From: Bacillus sp. B-jedd
GTDB taxonomy: Bacteria; Bacillota; Bacilli; Bacillales; Cytobacillaceae
DNA: 64,000 bases
NCBI RefSeq assembly: GCF_000821085.1
Contig: NZ_CCXR01000001.1
Coordinates: forward strand, 1,323,001-1,387,000
Direction of reading: 5' to 3'
The notes under the pieces: generated by a model
The model's input: only the letters and a program-made list of their open reading frames with translations
The model's database searches: none
What the model was told of the DNA's origin: nothing
Program-made: the position numbers and the translations under genes
Part shown: piece by piece, positions 1 to 7,728 of the stretch
How positions within the stretch are numbered: position 1 is the stretch's first letter
Layout of the letters: each line of letters begins with the position of its first letter

Positions 1-545
1 ATAAGGTGGGCGAAAAGATACACGGCCGATCGACACTTGCGAGTGAATACAATGTTTCACCGGAAACCGTCCGCAAAGCGATTAAAATCCTGGAAGACGT
101 CGATATTGTTAAATCGGAGAAGGGAGCGGGCGTGGTCATTTCCTCAAGGGAAAACGCGCTGACATACATAAACCGCTTCTCGAATCTTGAAACAGTGAAG
201 GATATGGAGAAGAAACTGAGAAGGATTATGACTGACAGGACCCAGTTGGATCACCAGCTCTTTGAAACGATCGAAAAAATTGTGGATTATTCGGATAAGC
301 TCCGTTACACGAATCCGCTTGTGCCGATAGAAGTGGAGATTGGCGCGGATAGTTCCCAAATCGGCAAAACCATTTCCGACATGAAGTTTTGGCAGAACAC
401 CGGCGGGACAATTGTCGGGCTGAAGAGGGAAGGGGAGATCATCATTTCGCCAGGCCCTTATGCGAGTATTGAGGCTGGTGACATCCTGCTCATTATAGGG
501 AACGAAGCGACATATGACCGGGTAATTGATTTTTTGAAAGAATAA
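1..545 (+). CDS. BusR-like GntR-HTH / RCK_C repressor (5' end outside window)
   Basis: Seen: the reading frame is open to the window edge (codons continue before the GTG at 6), so the gene starts upstream and only its last ~180 codons are present. A GntR-type winged helix (ASEYNVSPETVRKAIKILED) is followed by a linker helix and a C-terminal TrkA-C/RCK_C domain (about GADSSQIGKTISDM to the end). Known: this HTH+RCK_C architecture is that of BusR, a c-di-AMP-responsive repressor of the BusAB osmolyte importer in lactococci and streptococci. Inferred: it represses the convergent ABC importer next door. It is cytosolic and DNA-binding. The family is clear; the effector is by analogy only. Confidence 0.82.
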   Translation, partial: KVGEKIHGRSTLASEYNVSPETVRKAIKILEDVDIVKSEKGAGVVISSRENALTYINRFSNLETVKDMEKKLRRIMTDRTQLDHQLFETIEKIVDYSDKLRYTNPLVPIEVEIGADSSQIGKTISDMKFWQNTGGTIVGLKREGEIIISPGPYASIEAGDILLIIGNEATYDRVIDFLKE

Positions 546-546
546 A

Positions 547-597
547 GGGACGGTTCCGTGCCTCCTTCGGGTTTGAAGGAAGCGCTGGAACCGTCCC
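547..597. repeat. GGACGGTTCC hairpin repeat, copy 1 (between convergent genes)
   Basis: Arms of 11 bp, GGGACGGTTCC at 547-557 and GGAACCGTCCC at 587-597, are perfectly complementary and enclose a second inner stem (CCTCCTTC/GAAGGAAG). It sits directly after the stop of the BusR-like gene and before the convergent importer operon. It probably also ends transcription from both sides. Related copies occur at 26025-26076 and, degraded, at 40796-40850. Confidence 0.75.
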
Positions 598-603
598 CTT
601 TGC

Positions 604-2169
604 TTATTCTACCAATCCTTCTTCGATGAGGAAGTCTTTGGCGACTTTCTTTGGTGATTGCTTAAGGCTGTCGACGCGGTAGTTGAGTTCGCGCATTTTT
701 TCGTCTGTGAGCTTTCCTGCGAGCATTTCAAGTGTTTCTTTTAGTTCCGGATGTGCTTTGAGAGTGTCTTCGCGCACTAATGGAACGGCATAATAAGGCG
801 GGAAGAATTGCTTGTCGTCTTCCAATACCTTCAATTTGAATTCTTCAAGGAGGCCATCTGTTGAGAAGGCGTCGATTACATCACTTTCCTTGCTCTTAAT
901 GGCCGTATAGCGGAGTCCGCCATCCACCGCGCGGAGGTCGCCGAAGTCCATGTTATACGTTTTGGAGAGCCCTGGCAGCCCGTCGACCCTGTTCGTAAAT
1001 TCAATCGTCGCACCTACAGTCAGTTCATTGCTGACGGCAGCTAGGTCCGAGAACGTTTCAAGCCCGTATTTGTCGGCTGTATCCTGCCGGACAGCAAGCG
1101 TATACGTGTTATTGAAACCAAGCGGCTTCAGCGTTTTAATACCGAATTGTTTTTCGAACTCATCATGGACGGTTTGGAAAACTTCATCCGGATTGTTTGA
1201 AACTTCCTTTTTCAAAATAGTGACAAGGCCAGTCCCTGTATATTCAATATACGTATCAACATCGCCTTTTTTCAACGCACTGAATACGACCTGTGTGCCG
1301 CCTAGATTCAGCTTGCGCTCAACCTGGATATCTGTTTTGGCTTCAATTAGGTCTGCCGCCATATTGGCGAGAATGACCGATTCCGTAAAGTTTTTGGAGC
1401 CAATGGAGATTTTTTCTTTTGCGCCAACCATGTTAAATGCATAAGAAACGCCTATTCCAATGACAAGGATGCCAATCAAGGCAGGAAGGGCGGCTTTTTT
1501 TGCAAAGGATGGCTTCGACCTTTTTGATGAAGCGGCCATTTTTGTCGTATAGGATAGCCTTGACTCAAGCCTGCCGACTGCAAAATCAATAAGCAAAGCG
1601 AGGATACATGCAGGGATCGCTCCCGCAAGAATCATATTGTTATCAACAGTTGAAACCCCTGAGAAGACCAGGTAGCCAAGCCCGCCCGCTCCGACGAACG
1701 CGGCGATGGTCATCAGTCCAACGGCTGTAACAGCTGATATTCTCACACCTGCCATGATGATCGGAAAGGCAAGAGGAAGCTGGATTTTTCGCATGATCTG
1801 GCTATTTGTAAGCCCGATTCCGCGAGCCGCCTCAAGAATATCACGATCGATATTCGTCAGCCCGGTATATGTGTTCTTCACAATCGGAAGCAGGGAATAC
1901 AGAACGACCATGACGATGGCCGGCGTACTGCCGATACCGATAAACGGAATCAGGAAACCAAGCAGCGCCAGGCTTGGAACCGCCTGGACGACGTTTGCAG
2001 TCCCGATAACCGGTTTCGAGAAGTTTTGGCTTCTTGAAATGGCAATGCCGAGCGGCACCCCGACGGCGATTGCGATCAGCACGGAAACTACACTCAGATA
2101 AATATGCTGGCCAAGCAGGTTGATGATCTGGCCGGTATTATTGGTTACATAATTGACAAAATCATTCAT
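604..2169 (-). CDS. OpuC/EgtU-type ABC importer, fused permease and substrate-binding protein
   Basis: Residues ~1-215 are an ABC permease with several membrane helices and the EAA loop (EAARGIGLTNSQIMRKIQLP). A membrane anchor follows, then residues ~250-521 form an OpuAC/OpuBC-type periplasmic-binding domain (starting near EKISIGSKNFTES). At 521 aa it equals the sum of separate OpuCB and OpuCC proteins, so it is a natural fusion. Known substrates for this class are quaternary amines (glycine betaine, carnitine, choline) and, for the EgtUBC/BilEB form, ergothioneine. The sequence alone does not let me choose. The gene overlaps the ATPase stop by one base (TAATG), so the two are co-translated as one operon. 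Confidence 0.88.
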   Translation of the reverse strand: MNDFVNYVTNNTGQIINLLGQHIYLSVVSVLIAIAVGVPLGIAISRSQNFSKPVIGTANVVQAVPSLALLGFLIPFIGIGSTPAIVMVVLYSLLPIVKNTYTGLTNIDRDILEAARGIGLTNSQIMRKIQLPLAFPIIMAGVRISAVTAVGLMTIAAFVGAGGLGYLVFSGVSTVDNNMILAGAIPACILALLIDFAVGRLESRLSYTTKMAASSKRSKPSFAKKAALPALIGILVIGIGVSYAFNMVGAKEKISIGSKNFTESVILANMAADLIEAKTDIQVERKLNLGGTQVVFSALKKGDVDTYIEYTGTGLVTILKKEVSNNPDEVFQTVHDEFEKQFGIKTLKPLGFNNTYTLAVRQDTADKYGLETFSDLAAVSNELTVGATIEFTNRVDGLPGLSKTYNMDFGDLRAVDGGLRYTAIKSKESDVIDAFSTDGLLEEFKLKVLEDDKQFFPPYYAVPLVREDTLKAHPELKETLEMLAGKLTDEKMRELNYRVDSLKQSPKKVAKDFLIEEGLVE

Positions 2170-3293
2170 TAAAACGCCACCTCCAGGTCCATTAGCTGGC
2201 TGCTTAAGGCAGAAAGGATACTGCTCCTCGTAATCAGCCCCATTAATCGCCCGGTCTCATTTACTACTGGTAAATAGCCAATTCTGTGTTCATTCATTAT
2301 TTTGAAAACAGTGATCAAATCCATGTCTTCCTGCACGGAATGGATATTCCGCTCCATCACTTCGCCGATGAGCATCGCCCGGTCGGTTACTTTAATGTCC
2401 TTCAATGTGACAAGGCCGATAAGCGTTTGGGTATTGTCTGTCACCATCAGGCTGTCTACTTTGTTTTCCTTCATGATTTCAATCGCCTGCAGGACGTTTC
2501 GCCGCGGGGAAACCTTTACAGGGTTCGAAATCATAATATCCTCCGCCTTTAAAACTTCTGGATTGTTCCAGACACGCCTCTTGCCAAGGAAGTTCTGGAC
2601 AAATTCAGATGCCGGATTTTTAAGGATATTTTCAGGCGTATCGTATTGCAGGATTTCCCCATCCTTCAATAGACAGATTTTGTCTGCGATTTTGTACGCT
2701 TCATCCATATCATGGGTAACGAAGATAATCGTCTTGTTCAATTCCTTTTGCATATTGAACAATTCTTCCTGAAGGGAACTTCTAGTAACGGGGTCAAGCG
2801 CGCTGAAGGGTTCGTCCATTAGGATGATATCGGAGTCTGTTGAAAAGGCGCGTGCAACGCCGACGCGCTGCTGCTGCCCGCCGCTCAATTCCTTCGGGTA
2901 GCGGTCAAGGTATTCTTCCGGGTTCAGCCCGACAAGGTTGAGGAGCCGGTCCGTCTTCTCTACTATTGATTCAGGCTTTTCGCCTTTCAGCTTCGGAATC
3001 AATTCGAGATTTTCTCGAATCGTCATATGTGGGAACAGGCCGGTACTTTGGATAACGTAACCGATATTCCGGCGTAGTTCAATCGGATCGGTTGAGGAAA
3101 TGTCTTTCCCGTTAATAAAGATTTTCCCGGATGTTGGCTCAATCAGGCGGTTGACCATTTTTAACAATGTGGTCTTTCCGCAGCCGCTCGGGCCAATAAA
3201 AACAACCAGCTGCCCTTCATCAATTTCAAGGTTGAAATTGTGGATGACTGGTTGGCGTTGATACGTTTTCACGATGTTTTCAAACTTGATCAT
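2169..3293 (-). CDS. ABC importer ATPase with two CBS domains (OpuCA/EgtUA type)
   Basis: 374 aa. Walker A (GPSGCGKTTLLKM), signature (LSGGQQQRVGVARA) and Walker B (IILMDEPFSALD) are intact. Residues from about 260 onward hold two CBS modules (VKVSPRRNVLQAIEIMKEN and IHSVQEDMDLITVFKIMNE). In OpuCA-type ATPases CBS domains gate transport by ionic strength, and in several Firmicutes they bind c-di-AMP. That fits the BusR-like gene alongside. The chosen ATG at 3293 follows AGGGGG at a 6-nt distance; an ATG three bases earlier and a long upstream extension to 3425 have no usable ribosome-binding site. First gene of the operon, ahead of the fused permease/binding protein. Confidence 0.87.
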   Translation of the reverse strand: MIKFENIVKTYQRQPVIHNFNLEIDEGQLVVFIGPSGCGKTTLLKMVNRLIEPTSGKIFINGKDISSTDPIELRRNIGYVIQSTGLFPHMTIRENLELIPKLKGEKPESIVEKTDRLLNLVGLNPEEYLDRYPKELSGGQQQRVGVARAFSTDSDIILMDEPFSALDPVTRSSLQEELFNMQKELNKTIIFVTHDMDEAYKIADKICLLKDGEILQYDTPENILKNPASEFVQNFLGKRRVWNNPEVLKAEDIMISNPVKVSPRRNVLQAIEIMKENKVDSLMVTDNTQTLIGLVTLKDIKVTDRAMLIGEVMERNIHSVQEDMDLITVFKIMNEHRIGYLPVVNETGRLMGLITRSSILSALSSQLMDLEVAF

Positions 3294-3325
3294 CATAAAC
3301 CCCCTATTTAATTTAAGAGAAAGAA

Positions 3326-3352
3326 ACAACTTTATAGTAACATATAAGTTGT
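3326..3352. promoter_or_regulatory. Candidate operator (inverted repeat) upstream of the importer operon
   Basis: ACAACTT at 3326-3332 and its exact complement AAGTTGT at 3346-3352 flank a 13-bp AT-rich spacer that contains a TATAAA-like -10 for the minus strand. It lies 33-59 bp upstream of the ATPase start. It is a plausible site for the neighbouring BusR-like repressor; no binding data are implied. Confidence 0.45.
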
Positions 3353-3492
3353 TTGTTAGGAAAGTATTTTGCAAAATTTCCCGGTTAATAGAGAAGGAAC
3401 CAGTTGGAGGTTTCAATCTTTCCATGCTAGTTTTCCCGCCTGTTTTTTGTTAATAATAGATAATAGAATACTAGATTTGGGGTTTTTTAAAG

Positions 3493-4170
3493 ATGATGAA
3501 GAAACGAAGGAAATCGAGCAGCAGGAAACAGCGCAGAAGGACCGTTCATTTAACGCTCGTCTTTTTTGGAATGCTGGCTGTCTTTTTAATCATTACAGAC
3601 GAATTTCCGCTGGATAAAAAGCCGGAAATGGTTTTTAAGAGTATACCGTCCGAAAACGTAAAAAAATATACCCCTCTGCTTCATAGGGAGCTAGAGAAAG
3701 TCCAGCTTGAAGAATTTACGCCGCTACTTGCCGCGGTGATGCAACAGGAAAGCAAGGGAAAAGGCGGGGATCCGATGCAAGCTTCGGAATCGGCTGGCCT
3801 GGCGCCGAATACCATTACAGATCCAGAGCGGAGCATCCAGCAGGGAGTGAAGCATTTCCAGCGCGCCATCCAGTACGGAGAGAAGAAAAATGTCGATCTG
3901 CAGACGATTGTCCAAGCATATAATATGGGCCTTGGCTATATCGATTACGTCGCGGATAATGGCGGAGAGCATAAAGAAGAGTTGGCAAAGGAGTTTTCGT
4001 CCCTGCAGGTCAAAAAAAATCCCCAGCTTTATAATTGCGGTGGAAATAAAAATAATTTCCGTTATCCGTATTGTTATGGCGATTTTTCATACAGTACCAA
4101 AGTTTTCAATAATATCGAACTGTTCGGCAGTGTCCCTGTAAACGGCTCTACAGCGAAGAATGAAAGGTAA
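3493..4170 (+). CDS. Membrane-anchored lysozyme-like (YocA/CwlT-type) protein
   Basis: 225 aa. A very basic N-terminus (KKRRKSSSRKQRRR) precedes one membrane helix (HLTLVFFGMLAVFLII), so the protein is anchored with the catalytic part outside. From ~65 onward it matches the Lysozyme_like/CwlT-N family. The likely catalytic Glu is in AAVMQQESKGKG, followed by the conserved Gly-Asp-Pro-Met-Gln-Ala-Ser-Glu-Ser core. Expected role: peptidoglycan muramidase or lytic transglycosylase activity. Two adjacent ATG codons (3493, 3496) are possible starts; the ribosome-binding site is poor, so the exact start is uncertain. It appears monocistronic. Confidence 0.75.
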   Translation: MMKKRRKSSSRKQRRRTVHLTLVFFGMLAVFLIITDEFPLDKKPEMVFKSIPSENVKKYTPLLHRELEKVQLEEFTPLLAAVMQQESKGKGGDPMQASESAGLAPNTITDPERSIQQGVKHFQRAIQYGEKKNVDLQTIVQAYNMGLGYIDYVADNGGEHKEELAKEFSSLQVKKNPQLYNCGGNKNNFRYPYCYGDFSYSTKVFNNIELFGSVPVNGSTAKNER

Positions 4171-4393
4171 TAGCACGGGCACACTGCTGCCAGCTGTTTT
4201 ACCAAAATTGGAATGCAATAGAGATAATGAAGAAATCTAGAAAAATCTCACCTTAGATGAATAAGAATAGCCTCTTCTTGGAAAATTATCAAAAGGGCAT
4301 GGCGAATAATTAAAGCCAGGCAGCCCGCCAAAAGGGGGAAATTCTCAAGACAGCCATCAGATATTAATGTTGGCTGACGAACAGGAGAGGAAA

Positions 4394-5098
4394 ATGGAAA
4401 ATCTTCTTATTCCGATTGTGCGCACCGGGGTAAGTTTCATCTTTTTGCTGCTTGTTACACTTGCAATCGGCAAGCATATCAATGCCCATAAAAATCACTA
4501 TAGTTTTGCTTTATCAGTTACAATAGGATCCTTTATCGCAAACATGGGCTTCCATACAAACATTCCATTCAGGGATATATTTGTTTCTTTTACCGCTTTG
4601 ATCATTCTTTTCTATGCGTTGCTTTCGATTTCTTCCCGGAGCAGGTCATTAAGATTGTGGTTGTCCGGCAGCCCGACTGTATTAATTGAAAATGGCAAAA
4701 TACTTGATGAAAATATGAAGAAAATGAAAATCTCAATTGATGATTTGAATCAGCTATTGCGCGAAAAGGGCATCTTTAACATTGAAGAAGTCGAATATGC
4801 CTTGCTGGAAGTGAGCGGTACATTATCATTCATTCTTAAAATGCCATACCAGCCCGCAACCAAACAAGATTTAGGCATTTCATCATCATCCCAGCATTTG
4901 CCCGTGGAACTGATTATGGATGGGAAAATAATCGCTAAAAATGCAACAGGTCTTTATAACCCGGAATGGATTACGGAGGAATGCAAACGAAGGAATTTAC
5001 GGTTGGAGGATATTTATTATGCTGTCATTAACACGAATGGACAGTTGTTTTTTGACAAATTCGAAGACAGGCTTTCAAATCCGACAGATGTAGAATAA
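4394..5098 (+). CDS. DUF421/YetF-family membrane protein
   Basis: 234 aa. Two to three N-terminal membrane helices (residues ~7-85) are followed by the YetF cytoplasmic module: residues after SGSPTVLIENGKILDENMKK form the first half, and a second short repeat begins near LPVELIMDGKIIAKNA. Several B. subtilis members of this family are sporulation or spore-germination associated, but the biochemical role is not established. The start at 4394 follows AGGAGAGG; an upstream in-frame ATG at 4367 lies before that site and is not favoured. Immediately downstream is the nested repeat block, with a strong terminator at 5575. Confidence 0.82.
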   Translation: MENLLIPIVRTGVSFIFLLLVTLAIGKHINAHKNHYSFALSVTIGSFIANMGFHTNIPFRDIFVSFTALIILFYALLSISSRSRSLRLWLSGSPTVLIENGKILDENMKKMKISIDDLNQLLREKGIFNIEEVEYALLEVSGTLSFILKMPYQPATKQDLGISSSSQHLPVELIMDGKIIAKNATGLYNPEWITEECKRRNLRLEDIYYAVINTNGQLFFDKFEDRLSNPTDVE

Positions 5099-5116
5099 AG
5101 GTTTTGTGATCCTTGA

Positions 5117-5532
5117 TTGTTGATTTCCACTCCGGGGACATGCTTTCCGCGGGGCGAAGCCACTACCTGAATTTGCTTCGTGCAGCTTTGCGACGAGCTG
5201 AAGGTTCGCTTCCCCGAATAGTCTGTGGCGCAGGAGCATTTTTTATGGAGCCTCCTCGGCGTCATAGACGCCTGTTTGTCCAGCTGCAGCGCCTAGCCCC
5301 TCGAGGTCGCTTCGGTCCCGAATGTGAAGTCAAAGAACGACTTCCCCTTCTGGCCCTCCAGCGCTTGTCGGGGCTGACCAAGGCGCTTCCGCTTTTCGAG
5401 GGGGTCTCCACGTGCCGCTTCATCCCGCAGGACATTGAATTGGCTTCTTCGAATTTGCCCTCGCACGAGAAAACGTGTAGCGTATTCTAGGAGTCAGTCC
5501 CCTCCGTTCCAATCATCTTTTTGAAAATCAAC
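5117..5532. repeat. Dispersed Bacillaceae repeat, copy 1, interrupted by a second repeat family
   Basis: The ends and core match the clean copy at 46417-46549: GCTTTCCGCGGGGCG, GGAGCCTCCTCGGCG, GGGGTCTCCACG and CATCCCGCAGGA occur in the same order. Here the copy is longer, with an extra ~90 bp after the first block. It is split between CGCCTG (ends 5274) and GGGGTCTCC (5401) by another element. No coding potential is credible; open frames across it have no ribosome-binding site. The region 5099-5712 otherwise holds only a terminator and the next gene's promoter. Confidence 0.7.
5276..5397. repeat. Second dispersed repeat nested inside the first
   Basis: The segment starting at TTGTCCAGCTGCAGCGCCTA and ending near CAAGGCGCTTCCGCTTTTC is a self-contained palindromic unit. 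GCGCCTAGCCCC pairs with sequence around CGGGGCTGACCAAGGCGC. I recognise this as a repeat family frequent in Bacillus-type genomes (recollection, not searched). It lies exactly at the interruption of the outer repeat, so the outer element was there first. Confidence 0.6.
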
Positions 5533-5574
5533 ACTCACCTTTAACTGAACCAGAATAAAAAGGTGGGGAATTTT

Positions 5575-5612
5575 GCCGGCTGCAGCTTACATAACGCTGC
5601 GGCTGGCTTTTT
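5575..5612 (+). terminator. Rho-independent terminator
   Basis: Stem GCCGGCTGCAGC (5575-5586) pairs with GCTGCGGCTGGC (5595-5606), 12 bp with two G-U pairs and an 8-nt loop, followed by TTTTTTATT. It would end transcripts coming through the repeat block from the YetF-type gene. Confidence 0.8.
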
Positions 5613-5649
5613 TATTGTGGAAAAATTAACTTTGCAGCTGATTTAGTTA

Positions 5650-5678
5650 TTGACTCCCAGCCATGGAAAATATATGAT
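5650..5678 (+). promoter_or_regulatory. SigA promoter of the YtrA-like operon
   Basis: TTGACT at 5650-5655, a 17-nt spacer, then TATGAT at 5673-5678. Transcription would start near 5685, at the edge of the operator. Confidence 0.75.
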
Positions 5679-5687
5679 ATATACATG

Positions 5688-5713
5688 TAGTGCATTACTA
5701 CACTAATGCACTA
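5688..5713. promoter_or_regulatory. Palindromic operator of the YtrA-like repressor
   Basis: Perfect 10-bp arms TAGTGCATTA (5688-5697) and TAATGCACTA (5704-5713) flank CTACAC. The site covers the predicted transcription start and lies just before the regulator gene. YtrA-subfamily GntR repressors commonly autoregulate, so this is most likely its own operator. Confidence 0.75.
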
Positions 5714-5733
5714 TGCAAGAGGAGGCGATTCCT

Positions 5734-6111
5734 ATTTTAAACGCGGATAGCATGAAGCCTATTTACGTGCAAATTGCAGAATGGATTGAATCCGAAATTA
5801 TCAGCGGAAATCTTCCCGAAGATGAGAAGGTTTATTCCCAGTACCAGCTAGCTGATATGTACACGATCAATCCCGCAACTGCCGCGAAAGGGCTGAATTT
5901 ACTAGCAGATGAAAACATTTTATACAAAAAGCGGGGGCTGGGAATGTTTGTTGCTACGGGAGCACGAGATGCAATTATAGAAAAGAGAAAGAGTGAAACC
6001 TTAAAGGGACTTGTTCGGGAATTGCTGATTGAAGCAAGCCGTTTGAATATCAGCAAAACAGAATTGATTGGCATGATTGAAACAGCTGAGATGAAGGAGG
6101 GCGGAAAATGA
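5734..6111 (+). CDS. YtrA-subfamily GntR transcriptional repressor
   Basis: About 125 aa. The GntR winged helix (KVYSQYQLADMYTINPATAA, then KRGLGMFVATGARD) is followed by only a short dimerisation tail, the hallmark of the YtrA subfamily. Start choice is unusual. The only upstream ATG (5713) has no ribosome-binding site and lies inside the operator. The good Shine-Dalgarno GGAGG (5721-5725) sits 8 nt before an ATT codon at 5734, which would give Met-Leu-Asn-Ala-Asp-Ser-Met-Lys-Pro-Ile-Tyr, a typical family N-terminus. ATG 5752 is too far away. The gene overlaps the ATPase by ATGA, so it is the first gene of an ABC operon. Confidence 0.85.
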   Translation: MLNADSMKPIYVQIAEWIESEIISGNLPEDEKVYSQYQLADMYTINPATAAKGLNLLADENILYKKRGLGMFVATGARDAIIEKRKSETLKGLVRELLIEASRLNISKTELIGMIETAEMKEGGK

Positions 6112-7019
6112 AAACAGTCGAATTCAATAAAGTATCGAAAACGTATTTTGGCAAAAAAGCCTTGAACGAGCTCAGTTTTTCAATCGAGGAAAACACCATC
6201 ACCGGGCTGGTAGGAAGGAATGGAGCCGGTAAAACGACTCTGTTGAGATTAACGGCCGGGTTCCTGAAGCCATCTTCGGGTGAGGTCAAGGTCTTCTCGG
6301 AATTTCCCTTTGAAAATCTGGACGTTTCGATGAATTCCATCTTTATTGATGATGGGATGGTTTTTCCTCCGGCATTGTCTCTTGGGGAAATTCTCGAGGA
6401 AGCGGGAAGGTTTTACCCCAATTGGAACGGAAGGCTGGCAAACCGGTTGCTTGACTACTTTTCAATAGACCCGAAGAATTACCACAACCGACTATCCAAA
6501 GGGAAAACGAGTATTTTCAATGCGATTGTCGGGATTGCCTCCCGCTGCCCGCTGACAATGTTTGATGAGCCGACTACCGGAATGGATGAAGCGGCGAGGA
6601 AAGATTTTTACCGCGCGCTCCTAAAAGACTACATTGACCACCCCCGGACCATCATTTTATCAAGCCACCATCTTGAAGAAATCGAGGATTTGCTTGAGAA
6701 TATTCTTCTTATTCAGGATGGGAGATGCTATCTGCATCTGCCAATGCCTGAATTCAGCAGCTGGGCGATTACGGTCCAGGGAAGCGGTGAGGGGATAAGA
6801 AACGTGCTCGCAGGGTTGGAAATCATCCATGAAAGGACGCTTGGCAAAAACGCATTTCAGACGGTTGTACGAAATAATTTAACAGTAGAAGAGGTTGAAG
6901 AACTCCGCAAAGCGGGTGCGGAAATCATGCCTGTAAGTTCGAGCGACCTGTTTGTTTATCTGACGACAGCCGAGAAAGGGGGAATCGACAGTGTCTTTAA
7001 CGAAAACGAGTCTCGCTGA
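6108..7019 (+). CDS. ABC transporter ATPase (YtrB-like)
   Basis: 303 aa. Walker A is GRNGAGKTTLL and Walker B with its Asp-Glu-Pro is LTMFDEPTTGMD. The signature is degenerate (LSKGK in place of LSGGQ), as seen in YtrB-type ATPases. The H-loop is SSHHLEEIED. The last ~80 residues are a variable C-terminal domain. ATG overlaps the repressor stop (ATGA). It pairs with the membrane protein that follows to form an exporter or envelope-stress ABC system. The substrate is unknown; in B. subtilis the ytr operon responds to cell-wall antibiotics. Confidence 0.85.
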   Translation: MKTVEFNKVSKTYFGKKALNELSFSIEENTITGLVGRNGAGKTTLLRLTAGFLKPSSGEVKVFSEFPFENLDVSMNSIFIDDGMVFPPALSLGEILEEAGRFYPNWNGRLANRLLDYFSIDPKNYHNRLSKGKTSIFNAIVGIASRCPLTMFDEPTTGMDEAARKDFYRALLKDYIDHPRTIILSSHHLEEIEDLLENILLIQDGRCYLHLPMPEFSSWAITVQGSGEGIRNVLAGLEIIHERTLGKNAFQTVVRNNLTVEEVEELRKAGAEIMPVSSSDLFVYLTTAEKGGIDSVFNENESR

Positions 7020-7728
7020 GATAGTGAAAAAACAGTATTTTCATAAATTAAGAGCCAATATTGACGCGTTCAGTGCGCTTGTTGGCATCCAGGTTCTTGC
7101 GGTCCTGTTTTCACTTTTAGGGGTAAGTTCTAGCGGGACGAGCGGGAATGGACTGTGGATCAATGTAAAGTATTATTCTGCTGATGGAGTTATTATTTTT
7201 ACATTGTTTTGGGCATTCGTCACAGCGATCACAGTGAATACAAAGCAAAACCGCTACCATGATTTTACCTTTGTCACAAGCCGGGTCAGCAGCGGAATTT
7301 CCAATATCCTCTTCCTCGCGACAGCGGGTTTGCTTGGGAGCATTACCGCGTTATTGGCAGGGAACTTGATCAAGGCTGTCCTGTTTCTGTCCACAAACCA
7401 ATCTGTATACTCAACTCGAAGCGGACCTGAAGATGCACTTACGGGTATCGCCGTCATGTTCTTTTATCTTCTTCTCGTCAGTTCGATTGGTTACTTTATC
7501 AGCTCGCTGACGGCATTTAGCAAGGTGTTTATACTTCTGATTCCAGTGCTGATTGTCGGAATGATCATGCTCGGAGAAGCCATGAATAATCAATTTTTCT
7601 TAAATACACTCGAGTATTATGTGGAAGAAAGAAATATTTTGCTATTTTCGGTAAAAGCGTTAATCACCGCGTGCGCATTCTACACAGCTGGGATAGCGGT
7701 ATTGCAGCGTATGGAGGTGAGGAATTAA
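6991..7728 (+). CDS. ABC transporter permease subunit (YtrC/D-like membrane protein)
   Basis: 245 aa, starting at GTG 6991 behind AAAGGGGG and overlapping the ATPase by 29 bp. Six hydrophobic segments are visible: around GIQVLAVLFSLLGV, IIFTLFWAFVTAITV, ILFLATAGLLGSITALLAG, GIAVMFFYLLLVSSIGYFI, VFILLIPVLIVGMIM and ALITACAFYTAGIAVL. No enzymatic motif. Its position directly after the ATPase and its topology make it the membrane partner of the exporter. Confidence 0.78.
   Translation: MSLTKTSLAEIVKKQYFHKLRANIDAFSALVGIQVLAVLFSLLGVSSSGTSGNGLWINVKYYSADGVIIFTLFWAFVTAITVNTKQNRYHDFTFVTSRVSSGISNILFLATAGLLGSITALLAGNLIKAVLFLSTNQSVYSTRSGPEDALTGIAVMFFYLLLVSSIGYFISSLTAFSKVFILLIPVLIVGMIMLGEAMNNQFFLNTLEYYVEERNILLFSVKALITACAFYTAGIAVLQRMEVRN

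Noticed and set aside
5113..5490. 125-codon open frame across the repeat block
   Set aside because: It runs through two dispersed non-coding repeats, has no ribosome-binding site and an Arg/Pro-rich composition typical of GC-rich hairpins read as protein.
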